A stretch of 64,000 bases of DNA, from NCBI RefSeq assembly GCF_009905435.1, contig NZ_JAAAMT010000001.1, positions 310,001-374,000 of the forward strand. Reading direction: 5' to 3'. Below are positions 1 to 8,377 of this stretch, piece after piece. Source of the stretch: Pseudomonas sp. R5(2019). Lineage in GTDB: Bacteria > Pseudomonadota > Gammaproteobacteria > Pseudomonadales > Pseudomonadaceae. The stretch's first letter is position 1, and the number at the start of each line of letters is the position of its first letter. Below the pieces are notes generated by a model. It ran no database searches. It was given only the letters and a program-made list of their open reading frames with translations, and was not told the DNA's origin. Both the position numbers and the translations under genes were made by a program.

Positions 1-271
1 CAACGCCATCGAGGTACCGCTGTTGTTCGTCAATGGCGAATGGGATGAATATACCTCGGCGCAAGACGCCCGGCTTTTTGCCGAGCATGCCCGCCAGTCT
101 GAGTTCCACACCGTCAAGAGGGCCGGGCACTTCCTCGATATGGAGCACCAGGCGGCCTGGCACGACACTCAACAAGCCTTGCTCGGCTTCCTGCAGCCGA
201 CGCATCACCGCGCAGCCGACGTTACCCATAAACCACTGAGCAGCCCAATCTCACGGCGGCTGCAGTCTTAG
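1..271 (+). CDS. PhaG/RhlA-type 3-hydroxyacyl-transfer enzyme, C-terminal part only
   Basis: The reading frame is open from base 2 and stops at 271, so the gene begins before the window. The visible ~90 residues are the end of an alpha/beta-hydrolase fold protein: LLFVNGEWDEYT carries the acid-loop Asp, followed about 30 residues on by AGHFLDMEH with the catalytic His. This matches recalled P. putida PhaG (FINGERDEYT ... AGHFLDMEN) and P. aeruginosa RhlA (FINGSWDEYT ... GHFLDLE). Those enzymes move 3-hydroxyacyl groups from ACP, PhaG toward polyhydroxyalkanoate and RhlA toward hydroxyalkanoyloxyalkanoate for rhamnolipid. PhaG and RhlA cannot be separated from the tail alone. It converges with the regulator at 268-1362, overlapping it by four bases. 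Confidence 0.8.
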   Translation, partial: NAIEVPLLFVNGEWDEYTSAQDARLFAEHARQSEFHTVKRAGHFLDMEHQAAWHDTQQALLGFLQPTHHRAADVTHKPLSSPISRRLQS

Positions 272-1362
272 CTGTGCTGGGCAGATGCCTTAAGTAGGCG
301 CTCGAGTTCGTGCACGCGTGACTCCAGTGCCAGGCGACTGGTGCGGCTAGTCGTCACATCGTCGATCACGCTGATCAGATACTCCGGCGTGCCATCCTGC
401 GAGTTACGCTGCAGGGAGGTTTTCACGTTGGCCCAGATGATATGGCCATCCTTGCAGCGCAAGCGTTTTTCCAGCGCATACATGCTGATCTCGCCTGCCA
501 GCAACTGGTGCAGTTGCTTCAGGTTGTCGTCCAGGTCGTCGGGGTGCGTGAGATCCTGAAAGGTCAGTTCACTCAGCTCTTGTTCGCTGTAACCGAGCAA
601 TTCGCAGAGCCTGTTGTTGACCCGTAGCCAGCGACCGTCCAGGCCGATGTAGGCCATGGCGCCACAGGCCAGATCGAAAATCGCCCGAAAGCGTTCCTCG
701 CTTTTTCGCAAAGCTTCTTCAGCGATTTTGCGTGCGGTGGTGTCCATGCTGATGCCGACCATCTTCACCGAACGGCCAGCGCTGTCGGGCAAGGGCGATG
801 CGCGCGAGGAAATCCAGCGCATTTCGCCATCAGGACGGAAGATCCGAAAATCGAATTCATAGGATTTGCAATTGGCAATGCAGTCGCGATACATCGCTTT
901 CATGGCCGCTGCATCCTCGGCAGGCAAGTGCGGCCAGAAGTCGTCGTTGCTACGAACCTGCCAGCCGTAGACGGCCTCGACGTTCTCCGAGTAGATGACC
1001 TCATCGGTGATCAGATTCCACTGCCACGTAACGATGCCGGCGCTTTCCTGCGCCAGCTTCATGCGCGCTTCGCTTTCCATTATCTCGGCGGTGTATTTTC
1101 GCCGCACGTCGGTCATTGGCAGCTCAGCCACGGTGGAGCCTTGCAGATCAGCCTGGGCCTGTTCGCCATAGCGCAGCCAGATCCAGTTGACCTTGAGAAA
1201 GTCGGCGAGCTTGCGCAGATTGTCGTAGTCGATCTCGCCTCCACGGGTCCACTTGTGCACCGCTGTGCGGGAGATGCCAAGGGCTGTGCCCACCGCTTGC
1301 AATGTCAGCTTGTGGTGTTCGAGTAGTTCCTTCAGTCGAAAGGCGAAGCTGTTTTCAGTCAT
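268..1362 (-). CDS. HTH (Xre) - PAS - PAS cytoplasmic sensor-regulator
   Basis: A 364-residue protein. An N-terminal Xre-type helix-turn-helix (about residues 6-60, with ISRTAVHKWTRG as recognition region) is joined to two PAS/PAC domains (about 97-213 and 222-340) and a short helical tail rich in Leu and Glu. There is no kinase, GGDEF, receiver or membrane segment, so it is a one-component regulator that probably senses a small ligand, redox state or light in the cytoplasm and acts on DNA. The ATG at 1362 is preferred over the ORF start at 1410 because the HTH begins right after it and GGGAA lies just upstream. It converges with the PhaG/RhlA-type gene. Ligand and targets are unknown. Confidence 0.8.
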   Translation of the reverse strand: MTENSFAFRLKELLEHHKLTLQAVGTALGISRTAVHKWTRGGEIDYDNLRKLADFLKVNWIWLRYGEQAQADLQGSTVAELPMTDVRRKYTAEIMESEARMKLAQESAGIVTWQWNLITDEVIYSENVEAVYGWQVRSNDDFWPHLPAEDAAAMKAMYRDCIANCKSYEFDFRIFRPDGEMRWISSRASPLPDSAGRSVKMVGISMDTTARKIAEEALRKSEERFRAIFDLACGAMAYIGLDGRWLRVNNRLCELLGYSEQELSELTFQDLTHPDDLDDNLKQLHQLLAGEISMYALEKRLRCKDGHIIWANVKTSLQRNSQDGTPEYLISVIDDVTTSRTSRLALESRVHELERLLKASAQHS

Positions 1363-1458
1363 GGCATTCCCGTGATCGCTAGAGACGCGTGTGGCGAGCA
1401 CAGTATACACAGACGTCTCTATCGATCCCCATTCACGGTGAATGGACCTGCAGCGAAC

Positions 1459-2430
1459 TCAGAGGTCGAGCACCAAGCGATCGGACCTGGCGCGCGAGAC
1501 GCAGAGCATCATGGTCTGCTGGGCCACTTTTTCCTCATCGCTCAGGTACTGGTCGAAGTGTTCGGCTTCGCCTTCCAGGATGCGCGTCTCGCAGGTGCCA
1601 CAGACGCCTTCACGGCACAGGCATTCAATTTGAGCGGCATTGGCCTTTTCGATCGCCTGGAGGATGCTCATGCCCTCCTCTACCTTCAACTCTGTGCCCG
1701 ATTTGGCCAGCACTACAGTAAAGGCGCCGCCTGTGGCGGGCGCGGCAGCGAACTGCTCCCAATGTACGCGTTGGTCGGCCACACCCAGCTGTTTGGCTGT
1801 GGAGATGACTGCGTCGATCAACGGTTTCGGCCCACACACATAGACATGCGCATCGCTTTGCAGGTCGGCAAGCAGCGCTGCCAGATTCAGGGATTGGCCC
1901 AGGCTATCGATATAGAACCGCGAATGAGCGCCATGGACGCCAGTGCTGATCTCCTCCTGGAAGGCGCCATGCTCCGGGCTACGGAAGGCGTAGTGCAGCT
2001 CGTAGTCGGCGCCGTCCTGATGCAGTTCATAGAGCTGCGCAAGGAAAGGGGTAATGCCGATACCGCCAGCGATCAGTACGTGCTTGCGAGCACTCTGGTC
2101 GATGGCGAACAGATTGTTCGGGGTGGAGATCATCAGCTCGGTGCCGACCTCTACCTGCTCGTGCATGAATGCCGAGCCACCTTTGGACTGTTCTTCCAGG
2201 CGCACGCCGATCTGGTAGCTGGCAGTGGCCTGTGGGTCGCTCATCAACGAATAGGCATTGCTGTGCTGACGTCCGTCGGCGTTTTTCATCTGCACGATAA
2301 TGTGGCTGCCGCCGGTAAAGCCTGGCAGCAACTCGCCGTCCTGGCGCACCAGTGTAAAACGCTTGATCAGGGGCGTTACCTGTTCGACCCCGGTCACACG
2401 GGCGGCAATCATTTCGTATTTGTTGGCCAT
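1459..2430 (-). CDS. cntB: carnitine monooxygenase reductase component
   Basis: A 323-residue flavin/iron-sulphur reductase. It has an N-terminal FAD/FMN-binding barrel, a NAD-binding part (IAGGIGITPF, then YVCGPKPLI) and a C-terminal plant-type 2Fe-2S domain with ligands in CLCREGVCGTC and a final Cys in MMLCVSRA. This is the class IA reductase layout of vanillate demethylase VanB, GbcB and YeaX/CntB. Because the oxygenase at 4013-5134 is a clear CntA, the partner is called CntB. It passes electrons from NAD(P)H to the Rieske centre of CntA. Start at ATG 2430, with AGAGG six bases upstream. It is the last gene of the carnitine cluster. Confidence 0.85.
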   Translation of the reverse strand: MANKYEMIAARVTGVEQVTPLIKRFTLVRQDGELLPGFTGGSHIIVQMKNADGRQHSNAYSLMSDPQATASYQIGVRLEEQSKGGSAFMHEQVEVGTELMISTPNNLFAIDQSARKHVLIAGGIGITPFLAQLYELHQDGADYELHYAFRSPEHGAFQEEISTGVHGAHSRFYIDSLGQSLNLAALLADLQSDAHVYVCGPKPLIDAVISTAKQLGVADQRVHWEQFAAAPATGGAFTVVLAKSGTELKVEEGMSILQAIEKANAAQIECLCREGVCGTCETRILEGEAEHFDQYLSDEEKVAQQTMMLCVSRARSDRLVLDL

Positions 2431-2499
2431 CGCTAACCTCTGCTGCGGCAATGAGCGGCACTGGGTGCCGCTTGAGTTGGAACGCTGTGTGGGATTCTT

Positions 2500-3948
2500 T
2501 CAGACCGCCAGGCACAGGTATTTCAGTTGCAGGTAATCTTCGATACCGTACTTCGACCCTTCACGGCCGAGCCCGGACTGCTTGACCCCACCGAACGGCG
2601 CAACCTCGTTGGAAATCAGCCCGGTATTGATGCCGACCATGCCGTATTCCAGATGCTCGGCAATGTTCCACACGTGGGCAATATCGCGGCTGTAGAAGTA
2701 GGCAGCCAAGCCATAGAGGGTGTCATTGGCAAGACGCAGAACTTCGGCATCGGTGGAGAAACGCACCAAGGGAGCGATTGGCCCGAAAATCTCCTCTTCG
2801 AGCAGCAAAGTCCCCGGTTTGATGTCACTCAACACGGTAGGCTCGAAGAAGTTTTCGCCCAGTGCATGTACCTGGCCACCGACCAGCACACTAGCGCCTC
2901 TTGCGACGGCGTCGTCGATCAGCGCACGAACTTTTTCCACCGCCTTGGCAGTGATCAGAGGGCCGACCTGGGTACCGCTTTCGTTGCCGTACCCGACCTT
3001 CAGCTCGGCCACTTTGGCGGCGAACTTGCTCGCGAACTCGGTGTACACCGCGTCGTGCACGTAGAAACGGTTCACGCACACGCAGGTTTGCCCGGCATTG
3101 CGATACTTGGCGGCTATCGCACCGTCAACGGCAGCGTCCACATCGGCATCGGCAAAGACGATGAAAGGCGCATTACCCCCCAGCTCGAGGGAGACCTTCT
3201 TTATGGTCTCGGCGCATTGGCTCATCAATAGCCGCCCGACCGGAGTGGAACCGGTGAAGCTGAGCTTGCGCACCAGCGGGTGACCGGTCAGCTGCGCACC
3301 AATGGCCTTGGCGTCGCCGGTGACGATGCTCAGCACCCCGGCCGGAACGCCGGCGCGTTGCGCCAGTTCAGCCAGCGCCAACGCCGAGAACGGCGTTTCG
3401 TTGGCAGGCTTGACCACAATGGTGCAGCCTGCCGCCAAGGCTGGGGCAACCTTGCGCGTAATCATTGCTGCCGGGAAATTCCACGGCGTAATAGCGGCAC
3501 AGACACCAATGCCCTGCTTGATGACCAGCAGGCGCTTGTCTGCCGAAGGTGATGGAATCACGTCGCCGTAAACGCGCTTGCCTTCCTCTGCAAACCATTC
3601 GATGAAGGACGCGGCATAACGGATTTCACCCACAGCCTCGTGCAGGGGCTTGCCCTGCTCCAGGGTCATCAAACGCGCCAGGTCGTCTTCATGCTCAAGG
3701 ATCAATTCGAACCAGCGACGCAGGATGTGCGCACGCTCTTTTGCAGTACGCGCACGCCAGGCCGGTAGCGCTGCATCGGCGGCTTCGATGGCGCGGGCCG
3801 CCTCGGTGGCGCCCATCAGCGGTACGCTGCCGATGAACTGGCCCTGGGCCGGGTCAGTCACCTCGACCGTCGCGAGGCTGTCGGCATCATGCCAGGCACC
3901 AGCAATGAATGCCTGCTGGCGAAACAGTTGGGGATCTTTCAGTTGCAC
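2500..3948 (-). CDS. aldehyde dehydrogenase, probable malic-semialdehyde dehydrogenase
   Basis: A 482-residue NAD(P)-dependent aldehyde dehydrogenase of the succinate-semialdehyde (GabD) type. The general-base Glu255 lies in LELGGN and the nucleophile Cys289 in NAGQTCV; PWNFP at 155-159 and FTGS at 231-234 are the usual cofactor-site landmarks. Family knowledge alone would say succinate-semialdehyde dehydrogenase. Its place between cntA and cntB, where E. coli yeaW-yeaX has no such gene, points instead to the aldehyde released from carnitine, malic semialdehyde, oxidised to malate. The specificity is inference from context. Length is normal and no key residue is missing. Confidence 0.85.
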   Translation of the reverse strand: MQLKDPQLFRQQAFIAGAWHDADSLATVEVTDPAQGQFIGSVPLMGATEAARAIEAADAALPAWRARTAKERAHILRRWFELILEHEDDLARLMTLEQGKPLHEAVGEIRYAASFIEWFAEEGKRVYGDVIPSPSADKRLLVIKQGIGVCAAITPWNFPAAMITRKVAPALAAGCTIVVKPANETPFSALALAELAQRAGVPAGVLSIVTGDAKAIGAQLTGHPLVRKLSFTGSTPVGRLLMSQCAETIKKVSLELGGNAPFIVFADADVDAAVDGAIAAKYRNAGQTCVCVNRFYVHDAVYTEFASKFAAKVAELKVGYGNESGTQVGPLITAKAVEKVRALIDDAVARGASVLVGGQVHALGENFFEPTVLSDIKPGTLLLEEEIFGPIAPLVRFSTDAEVLRLANDTLYGLAAYFYSRDIAHVWNIAEHLEYGMVGINTGLISNEVAPFGGVKQSGLGREGSKYGIEDYLQLKYLCLAV

Positions 3949-3977
3949 GCAGGAAACTCCTCTTGTTCTGTTTGCAA

Positions 3978-4004
3978 GCCGCCGGGGCTTGTCGCACCGG
4001 CGGC
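3978..4004 (-). terminator. GC-rich hairpin after cntA
   Basis: GCCGCCGG and CCGGCGGC form a perfect 8-bp stem with an 11-base loop, nine bases beyond the cntA stop and before the aldehyde dehydrogenase start. There is no T-run, so it may be a weak or factor-dependent terminator or an mRNA-stabilising element setting the cntA to downstream ratio. Confidence 0.4.
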
Positions 4005-4012
4005 TGTCTTTC

Positions 4013-5134
4013 TCAGTTATCCAGGTGTGCCACAGCGATCAGGTTGTGGAAGTTGGCGATGCCGTGCTCGCTCATGCCGCTGCGTTGCTTGTCGGCCATG
4101 ATCCGGCCCTGGCCACGGTAGCCACGGGACTTCAAGCCGCGCTGCACACTTTCCACCAGACGCAGGTCTTCTGGACGGAACACGTCGCGGTACCACTCGA
4201 TCAGCGACTGTTGTTCCGGAGTGATTTCCTTGTTGAGGAAGTAAATGTCGTAGTGCTGCAGCGTGACCTCGGCACTGACCGGGAACTCATAGATCACAGT
4301 CATGAAGTTGCCACCGGGTGGCGCATTGAACATGGTGCACGGCCACGCCCAGAAGCCGCTGAAGCTCGGGTTTTTCACCGACTCGTCGAACTTGAAGGAC
4401 TTCTCCGAAGGCTTGGCGTGGCCGAACTGAAGCGACCAGTTGCCATGCAGGGTGTGCCAGTATTCGTCGACGCTGACCGAATCGGCGAAGCCTGGATGGG
4501 CTGGCGCGCAGTGGTAGCACTCCAGGTAGTTGTCGACGATCGATTTCCAGTTGGCCGGGGTGTCAGTGACGAAACGCGCAGCCAGGTGCAGGTCATCGAC
4601 AACCGGGCAGGCTTCGCGCAGGCGCGCCTCGAAGCCCGGCAGTTGTGTTTCGACCGGCTCGGCATCGGCATTCATGTTGATGAAGACGAAGCCGGCATAC
4701 TCCTCGACCCGCAAGGACACCAGGCTGGAGTTTTCCTTGTCGAAGTTCATCACGTTGTCGCAGTTGCGAGCGTGGGCCAGCTCACCGTCGAGTTTGAAGG
4801 TCCAGGCGTGATACGGGCAGGTGATCACGTTCTTGGCCTTGCCGTCGCCGCTCAGCAGTTGATGGCCACGGTGCGGGCAGACGTTGTAGAAGGCGCGCAG
4901 CACGCTGTCGCGGCCACGGACAACAATGATGCTCTCGCCGATCACTTCACGGGTGATGTAGTCATTGTTGTTGGCGACTTCACTACGGTGACCGACGCAG
5001 ATCCAGCTGTTGGCGAAGATCTTTTCCTGCTCGAACTCGAAGACGTTCTTGCTGGTGTAGTAGGAAGCCGGAATGGTATAGGCCTCATCAGCGTTGGCGC
5101 AGAAGTCGGCGGGCAGCTTTGGAAAGTCGTTCAT
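4013..5134 (-). CDS. cntA: carnitine monooxygenase, Rieske oxygenase component
   Basis: A 373-residue Rieske non-heme iron oxygenase that splits L-carnitine into trimethylamine and malic semialdehyde. The Rieske ligands are Cys86/His88 in CPHRGH and Cys106/His109 in CPYH. The mononuclear iron site is in DNYLECYHCAPAH with His208 and His213. Glu205 occupies the bridging position where most Rieske oxygenases have Asp; this Glu is diagnostic of CntA/YeaW. Long stretches, such as ICVGHRSEVAN and EWYRDVFRPEDLRLVESVQ, match recalled E. coli YeaW almost residue for residue. A GTTAAC-type motif shared with the transporter gene lies upstream at 5224-5240. Confidence 0.93.
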   Translation of the reverse strand: MNDFPKLPADFCANADEAYTIPASYYTSKNVFEFEQEKIFANSWICVGHRSEVANNNDYITREVIGESIIVVRGRDSVLRAFYNVCPHRGHQLLSGDGKAKNVITCPYHAWTFKLDGELAHARNCDNVMNFDKENSSLVSLRVEEYAGFVFINMNADAEPVETQLPGFEARLREACPVVDDLHLAARFVTDTPANWKSIVDNYLECYHCAPAHPGFADSVSVDEYWHTLHGNWSLQFGHAKPSEKSFKFDESVKNPSFSGFWAWPCTMFNAPPGGNFMTVIYEFPVSAEVTLQHYDIYFLNKEITPEQQSLIEWYRDVFRPEDLRLVESVQRGLKSRGYRGQGRIMADKQRSGMSEHGIANFHNLIAVAHLDN

Positions 5135-5223
5135 CTTGTTTCTCTTCAGGCAATTTGGAGGTCCATGCGTGGGTAAACGCTGTCTTCCGGTTGTTTTTAA
5201 TCACTAGAGGTTTACTTGAAACC

Positions 5224-5240
5224 TGTGGTTAACAATGCAG
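5224..5240. promoter_or_regulatory. candidate operator TGTGGTTAACAATGCAG upstream of cntA
   Basis: Sixteen of seventeen leading positions agree in spirit with 7061-7077 in front of the transporter: both read TGTGGTTAACAAT followed by G/A, C, A. The sequence lies about 90 bases before the cntA start. The shared sequence suggests one regulator, perhaps the LysR protein at 8378-9280, controls both units. Confidence 0.5.
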
Positions 5241-5241
5241 T

Positions 5242-5291
5242 CAAAAAAAATTACTTGCTGGTGGGGTTCCAAGCCTTGCGGCCTGGAACCC
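5242..5291 (-). terminator. hairpin after the BCCT transporter gene with distal T-run
   Basis: On the minus strand GGTTCCAGGCC pairs with GGCTTGGAACC around a GCAA loop, an 11-pair stem with one G-T pair, starting just past the transporter stop. Eight Ts follow only about a dozen bases later, so termination may be partial, allowing read-through into cntA. Confidence 0.5.
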
Positions 5292-5298
5292 TGCGGGC

Positions 5299-6936
5299 TT
5301 AGCTGTGCGCCGTTGTAACGTGCTTGGGCTCAAGTGTCGTTGCGGCGAGTGCTTCAGGGCGTTCTTGCTGCCCTTGGAAGTCGACATCCAACGACCGCTT
5401 GACCGCCTCTTCCTCGATCAGGTACGCCGGCATGTTGCCGTAGTCCTGGAACATCCACTTGAGGAACCCGTAGATCTTGGTTATCAGGATCAGCAGGAAT
5501 GGAATCGCCGTGAGCACCACTGCGGTCTTCATGGTCGACAACGATGCCTTGGCAAACAGCATGGCCAATGGCACCAAAGTCAACGCGATGCACCAGAACA
5601 GGCGGTGGGTCGGTGTCGGATCCTGGCCTTCCTGCAGGTTGCGCGTACTGGTTGCTGCTACTGCATAAGCCGCAGCGTCCATGTGCGAGGCGCAGAACAC
5701 TGCCATGATGAACAAGTACACACCCAGGAAGACCTTGCCGAAGGGCAGCCCGCTCAACACCATCTCTACCGCTGTTTCACCGCCCTGTTCGGAGAGGATC
5801 CGCGGTACATCGATAGCGCCGGTGAGGAACTGGTGCATGCTGTAACTTTCCAGCGTGCCGAAGAAGAACCAGCAACCGAAGCTGCCGCCGAGCAGCAGAG
5901 CGGCGATCACTTCTTTCATCTTGCGGCCCTTGGAGACCCGGGTAACGAACATTGCTACACCCGGTGCATAGGACACCCACCAGAGCCAGTAGAACACCGT
6001 CCAGTTGCGAGTGAACTCGCCATTGCCCTGCGGATCGGTGAACAGGCTCATGTGAACATAGTTCTGAATCATCAGGCCGATGGAGTTGGCGGTGTTGTTG
6101 AGGATGAACTGGGTAGGGCCAACCAGGAACACCACGCCCGCGAAGGCCAGTGCACCGATGCAGACCATTTTGCTCAGGCGCTGCATGCCGCTGGAGATGC
6201 CGATGTAGGAGCTGAGCGAGAAAACCACAGCCACCACGCCGATCACGATCAACTGGGTTGTGAAATTGTCAGGCATGCCGGTCAGGCCAGCCAGGCCGCG
6301 GGTCAAGGTCGATGCAGTCAGTACCAGCGATACGGTCAGCGCGCCGAACATGGTCAGCAGGAAGATCAGGTCGACAGTACGGCCGATCGGGCCATTGGCC
6401 TTGAAACCCGTGACGGCTTCGATGATCGAGGCCAGGCTCAAGCCGCTCTTCTTGCGCACATGGAAGTGATAGGCCATCGCCAGCGACGCCAGGGCGTACA
6501 GCGACCAGGCACTGATGCCCCAGTGGAAGAATGAATAGCTGACGCTGTAATCCAGCGCTTCACGAGAACCGGCGGCGATGTTGAGGCCAGGAGTCTGGTA
6601 GTAGTAAGCCCACTCCATCACGCCCCAGTAGAGGGTCGATGAGCCCATGCCGGCACAAATGAACATGAATACCCAAGTTACGGTCGAGTATTCTGCCTTG
6701 CCATTGCCCAGGCGAATGTTGCCGTACTTGCTGAAGGCGATGTAGAGCACGATCAACGCACAGCAAAAGACAAATAACTGGACCGCGGTGCCGAAGGTGC
6801 GGGTGGCCATTTCGAACATCTGATTGGCCAGGGTTTCCGCCTGCTGAGGGAAGACTGCAAGGCCGATAACGGTCGCCAGCACGGCAATCAGGCTCATCGT
6901 TATCAAAAACACATCTTTTTTATTGTTGTGGGGCAT
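5299..6936 (-). CDS. BCCT-family carnitine/betaine transporter (YeaV/CaiT type)
   Basis: A 545-residue inner-membrane protein with about twelve hydrophobic segments and the betaine/carnitine/choline transporter signature [16 protein letters not shown] near residues 100-120, plus the conserved tryptophan-rich [12 protein letters not shown] stretch around residue 315. Its neighbours cntA and the D-malate dehydrogenase gene identify carnitine or a close betaine as likely substrate, as for E. coli yeaV. ATG 6936 is preferred to 6942 because AGGA is then at normal distance. Codons 3-8 contain ACAACAATAAAAAA, an Hfq/Crc-type motif lying on the initiation region. Confidence 0.9.
   Translation of the reverse strand: MPHNNKKDVFLITMSLIAVLATVIGLAVFPQQAETLANQMFEMATRTFGTAVQLFVFCCALIVLYIAFSKYGNIRLGNGKAEYSTVTWVFMFICAGMGSSTLYWGVMEWAYYYQTPGLNIAAGSREALDYSVSYSFFHWGISAWSLYALASLAMAYHFHVRKKSGLSLASIIEAVTGFKANGPIGRTVDLIFLLTMFGALTVSLVLTASTLTRGLAGLTGMPDNFTTQLIVIGVVAVVFSLSSYIGISSGMQRLSKMVCIGALAFAGVVFLVGPTQFILNNTANSIGLMIQNYVHMSLFTDPQGNGEFTRNWTVFYWLWWVSYAPGVAMFVTRVSKGRKMKEVIAALLLGGSFGCWFFFGTLESYSMHQFLTGAIDVPRILSEQGGETAVEMVLSGLPFGKVFLGVYLFIMAVFCASHMDAAAYAVAATSTRNLQEGQDPTPTHRLFWCIALTLVPLAMLFAKASLSTMKTAVVLTAIPFLLILITKIYGFLKWMFQDYGNMPAYLIEEEAVKRSLDVDFQGQQERPEALAATTLEPKHVTTAHS
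6916..6929 (-). promoter_or_regulatory. A-rich Hfq/Crc-type motif at the transporter start
   Basis: The minus strand reads ACAACAATAAAAAA across codons 3-8. It fits the AAnAAnAA pattern bound by Hfq/Crc in Pseudomonas catabolite repression. Function is inferred from motif and position. Confidence 0.5.
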
Positions 6937-7032
6937 TCTCATGTCCTGGGACGGGTGGATTTTTCTCCAGCTGTCAGCTCTTCAGGCCGAGCCTAGGCGG
7001 AGCACTGTTCCTTGCAGATGCCTTGAAACTCC

Positions 7033-7077
7033 ATGGTTAACTTATGGTTAACATCAATCTTGTGGTTAACAATACAC
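7033..7077. promoter_or_regulatory. three TGGTTAAC repeats upstream of the transporter gene
   Basis: TGGTTAAC occurs at 7034-7041, 7045-7052 and 7063-7070. The last copy sits in TGTGGTTAACAATACAC, nearly the same as 5224-5240 before cntA. Spacings of 11 and 18 bases put the copies close to whole helical turns. This is a likely operator cluster for the carnitine genes. Confidence 0.55.
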
Positions 7078-7160
7078 GGGGGAAATACCTTGTGGCAAGC
7101 GCTTGTCCGACAATCGGGCCTTGCTACGGCGTTGTTTTCAATCCGGTTACCTGCACATTC

Positions 7161-7184
7161 GCCGCCCTCTGAGCAAAGGGCGGC
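7161..7184. terminator. GC hairpin downstream of the D-malate dehydrogenase gene
   Basis: GCCGCCCT and AGGGCGGC form an 8-bp perfect stem with an 8-base loop, a few bases after the stop at 7197. No T-run follows on the minus strand, so it is a terminator or RNA-processing element of uncertain strength. Confidence 0.45.
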
Positions 7185-7196
7185 TGTGGCCTTGAT

Positions 7197-8276
7197 TCAA
7201 AGTGCGGCAGCGATAGCCTTGCCGACGTCCTGGGTCGAGGATTTTCCGCCCAGATCCGGTGTTTTCGGCCCCGTTGCAATGACTGACTCGATGGCGCGCA
7301 GAATTCCGTCGTGAGCAGCGGCATAGCGCTCGTCGCCTTTGCCGAGGAACTCCAACATCAAGGCGCCCGACCAGATCATGGCGATCGGGTTGGCGATGTT
7401 CTTCCCATAGATGTCTGGCGCCGAACCGTGCACCGGCTCGAACAGGGAGGGGAAATTGCGTTCCGGGTTGAGGTTCGCCGAAGGCGCGATACCGATGGTG
7501 CCGGCACAGGCCGGGCCCAGGTCGGAGAGGATGTCGCCGAACAAGTTGGAGGCCACCACCACGTCAAACCGATCCGGTTGCAGAACAAAGCGGGCACAGA
7601 GTATGTCGATATGCTGCTTGTCCCAGCTGACTTCAGGGTAATGCTCGGCCATCGCCGCCGTGCGCTCGTCCCAGTACGGCATGCTGATGGAGATACCGTT
7701 GGATTTGGTTGCCGAGGTGACATGTTTGCGTGGGCGGTTTTGCGCGACTTCGAAGGCATACTTGAGAATCCGGTCAACGCCACGACGGGTGAACACCGAC
7801 TCCTGTAGCACGAACTCGTTCTCGGTGCCTTCGAACATCCGCCCGCCGACCGAAGAGTATTCGCCTTCGGTGTTCTCACGGATCACGACGAAGTCGATGT
7901 CACCGGGCTCACGGCCGGCCAGTGGGCAAGGGACACCGGGGAACAGCCGTACCGGGCGGATGTTCACGTACTGGTCGAAATCCCGGCGGAACTTGAGCAG
8001 CGAACCCCACAGGGAAATATGATCAGGCACCTTGTCCGGCCAACCGACGGCACCGAAGTAGATGGCATCGAAGCCCTTCAATTGCTCGAACCAATCATCC
8101 GGCATCATTTGCCCGTGTTGGGCGTAGTAGTCACAGCTGGCCCATTCGACGGTTTCAATGACCAGGTCCAGGTTCCATTTTTTCGCAGCTGCTTCAACGA
8201 CGCGCAGACCTTCGGGCAAAACTTCGTTACCAATGCCGTCACCAGCGATTGCGGCGATTTTGAATGGTTTGCTCAT
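7197..8276 (-). CDS. dmlA: D-malate dehydrogenase (decarboxylating), tartrate dehydrogenase family
   Basis: A 359-residue member of the isopropylmalate/isocitrate/tartrate dehydrogenase family. It has the N-terminal IAGDGIGNEVLPEG, the substrate-loop VIRENTEGEYSS, and the metal/NAD region around SDLGPACAGTIGIAPSANL and EPVHGSAPDIYGK. It converts D-malate to pyruvate and CO2 with NAD. L-carnitine is (R), so C-N cleavage and oxidation give (R)-malate, i.e. D-malate, which explains its presence next to cntA. The start is ATG 8276; upstream in-frame sequence to 8372 does not look coding and would run through the divergent promoter. Confidence 0.9.
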   Translation of the reverse strand: MSKPFKIAAIAGDGIGNEVLPEGLRVVEAAAKKWNLDLVIETVEWASCDYYAQHGQMMPDDWFEQLKGFDAIYFGAVGWPDKVPDHISLWGSLLKFRRDFDQYVNIRPVRLFPGVPCPLAGREPGDIDFVVIRENTEGEYSSVGGRMFEGTENEFVLQESVFTRRGVDRILKYAFEVAQNRPRKHVTSATKSNGISISMPYWDERTAAMAEHYPEVSWDKQHIDILCARFVLQPDRFDVVVASNLFGDILSDLGPACAGTIGIAPSANLNPERNFPSLFEPVHGSAPDIYGKNIANPIAMIWSGALMLEFLGKGDERYAAAHDGILRAIESVIATGPKTPDLGGKSSTQDVGKAIAAAL

Positions 8277-8377
8277 GGTGGCTAACTCTTGAAGGAATAG
8301 TGAGGGTGTGCCCGCCATGGTATAAGGAGGCCGAGCAAACACAATTGCACGAACTATTGATAGAAAAGACACGAAGC

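Noticed and set aside
1372-2436. 354-codon plus-strand frame
   Set aside because: It is antisense to cntB and shows no domain pattern; a GC-rich shadow.
3650-5176. 508-codon plus-strand frame
   Set aside because: It is antisense to the aldehyde dehydrogenase and cntA genes; the sequence is low-complexity and unlike any family.
5305-6534. 409-codon plus-strand frame
   Set aside because: It is antisense to the BCCT transporter, with His/Gln-rich composition typical of shadows.
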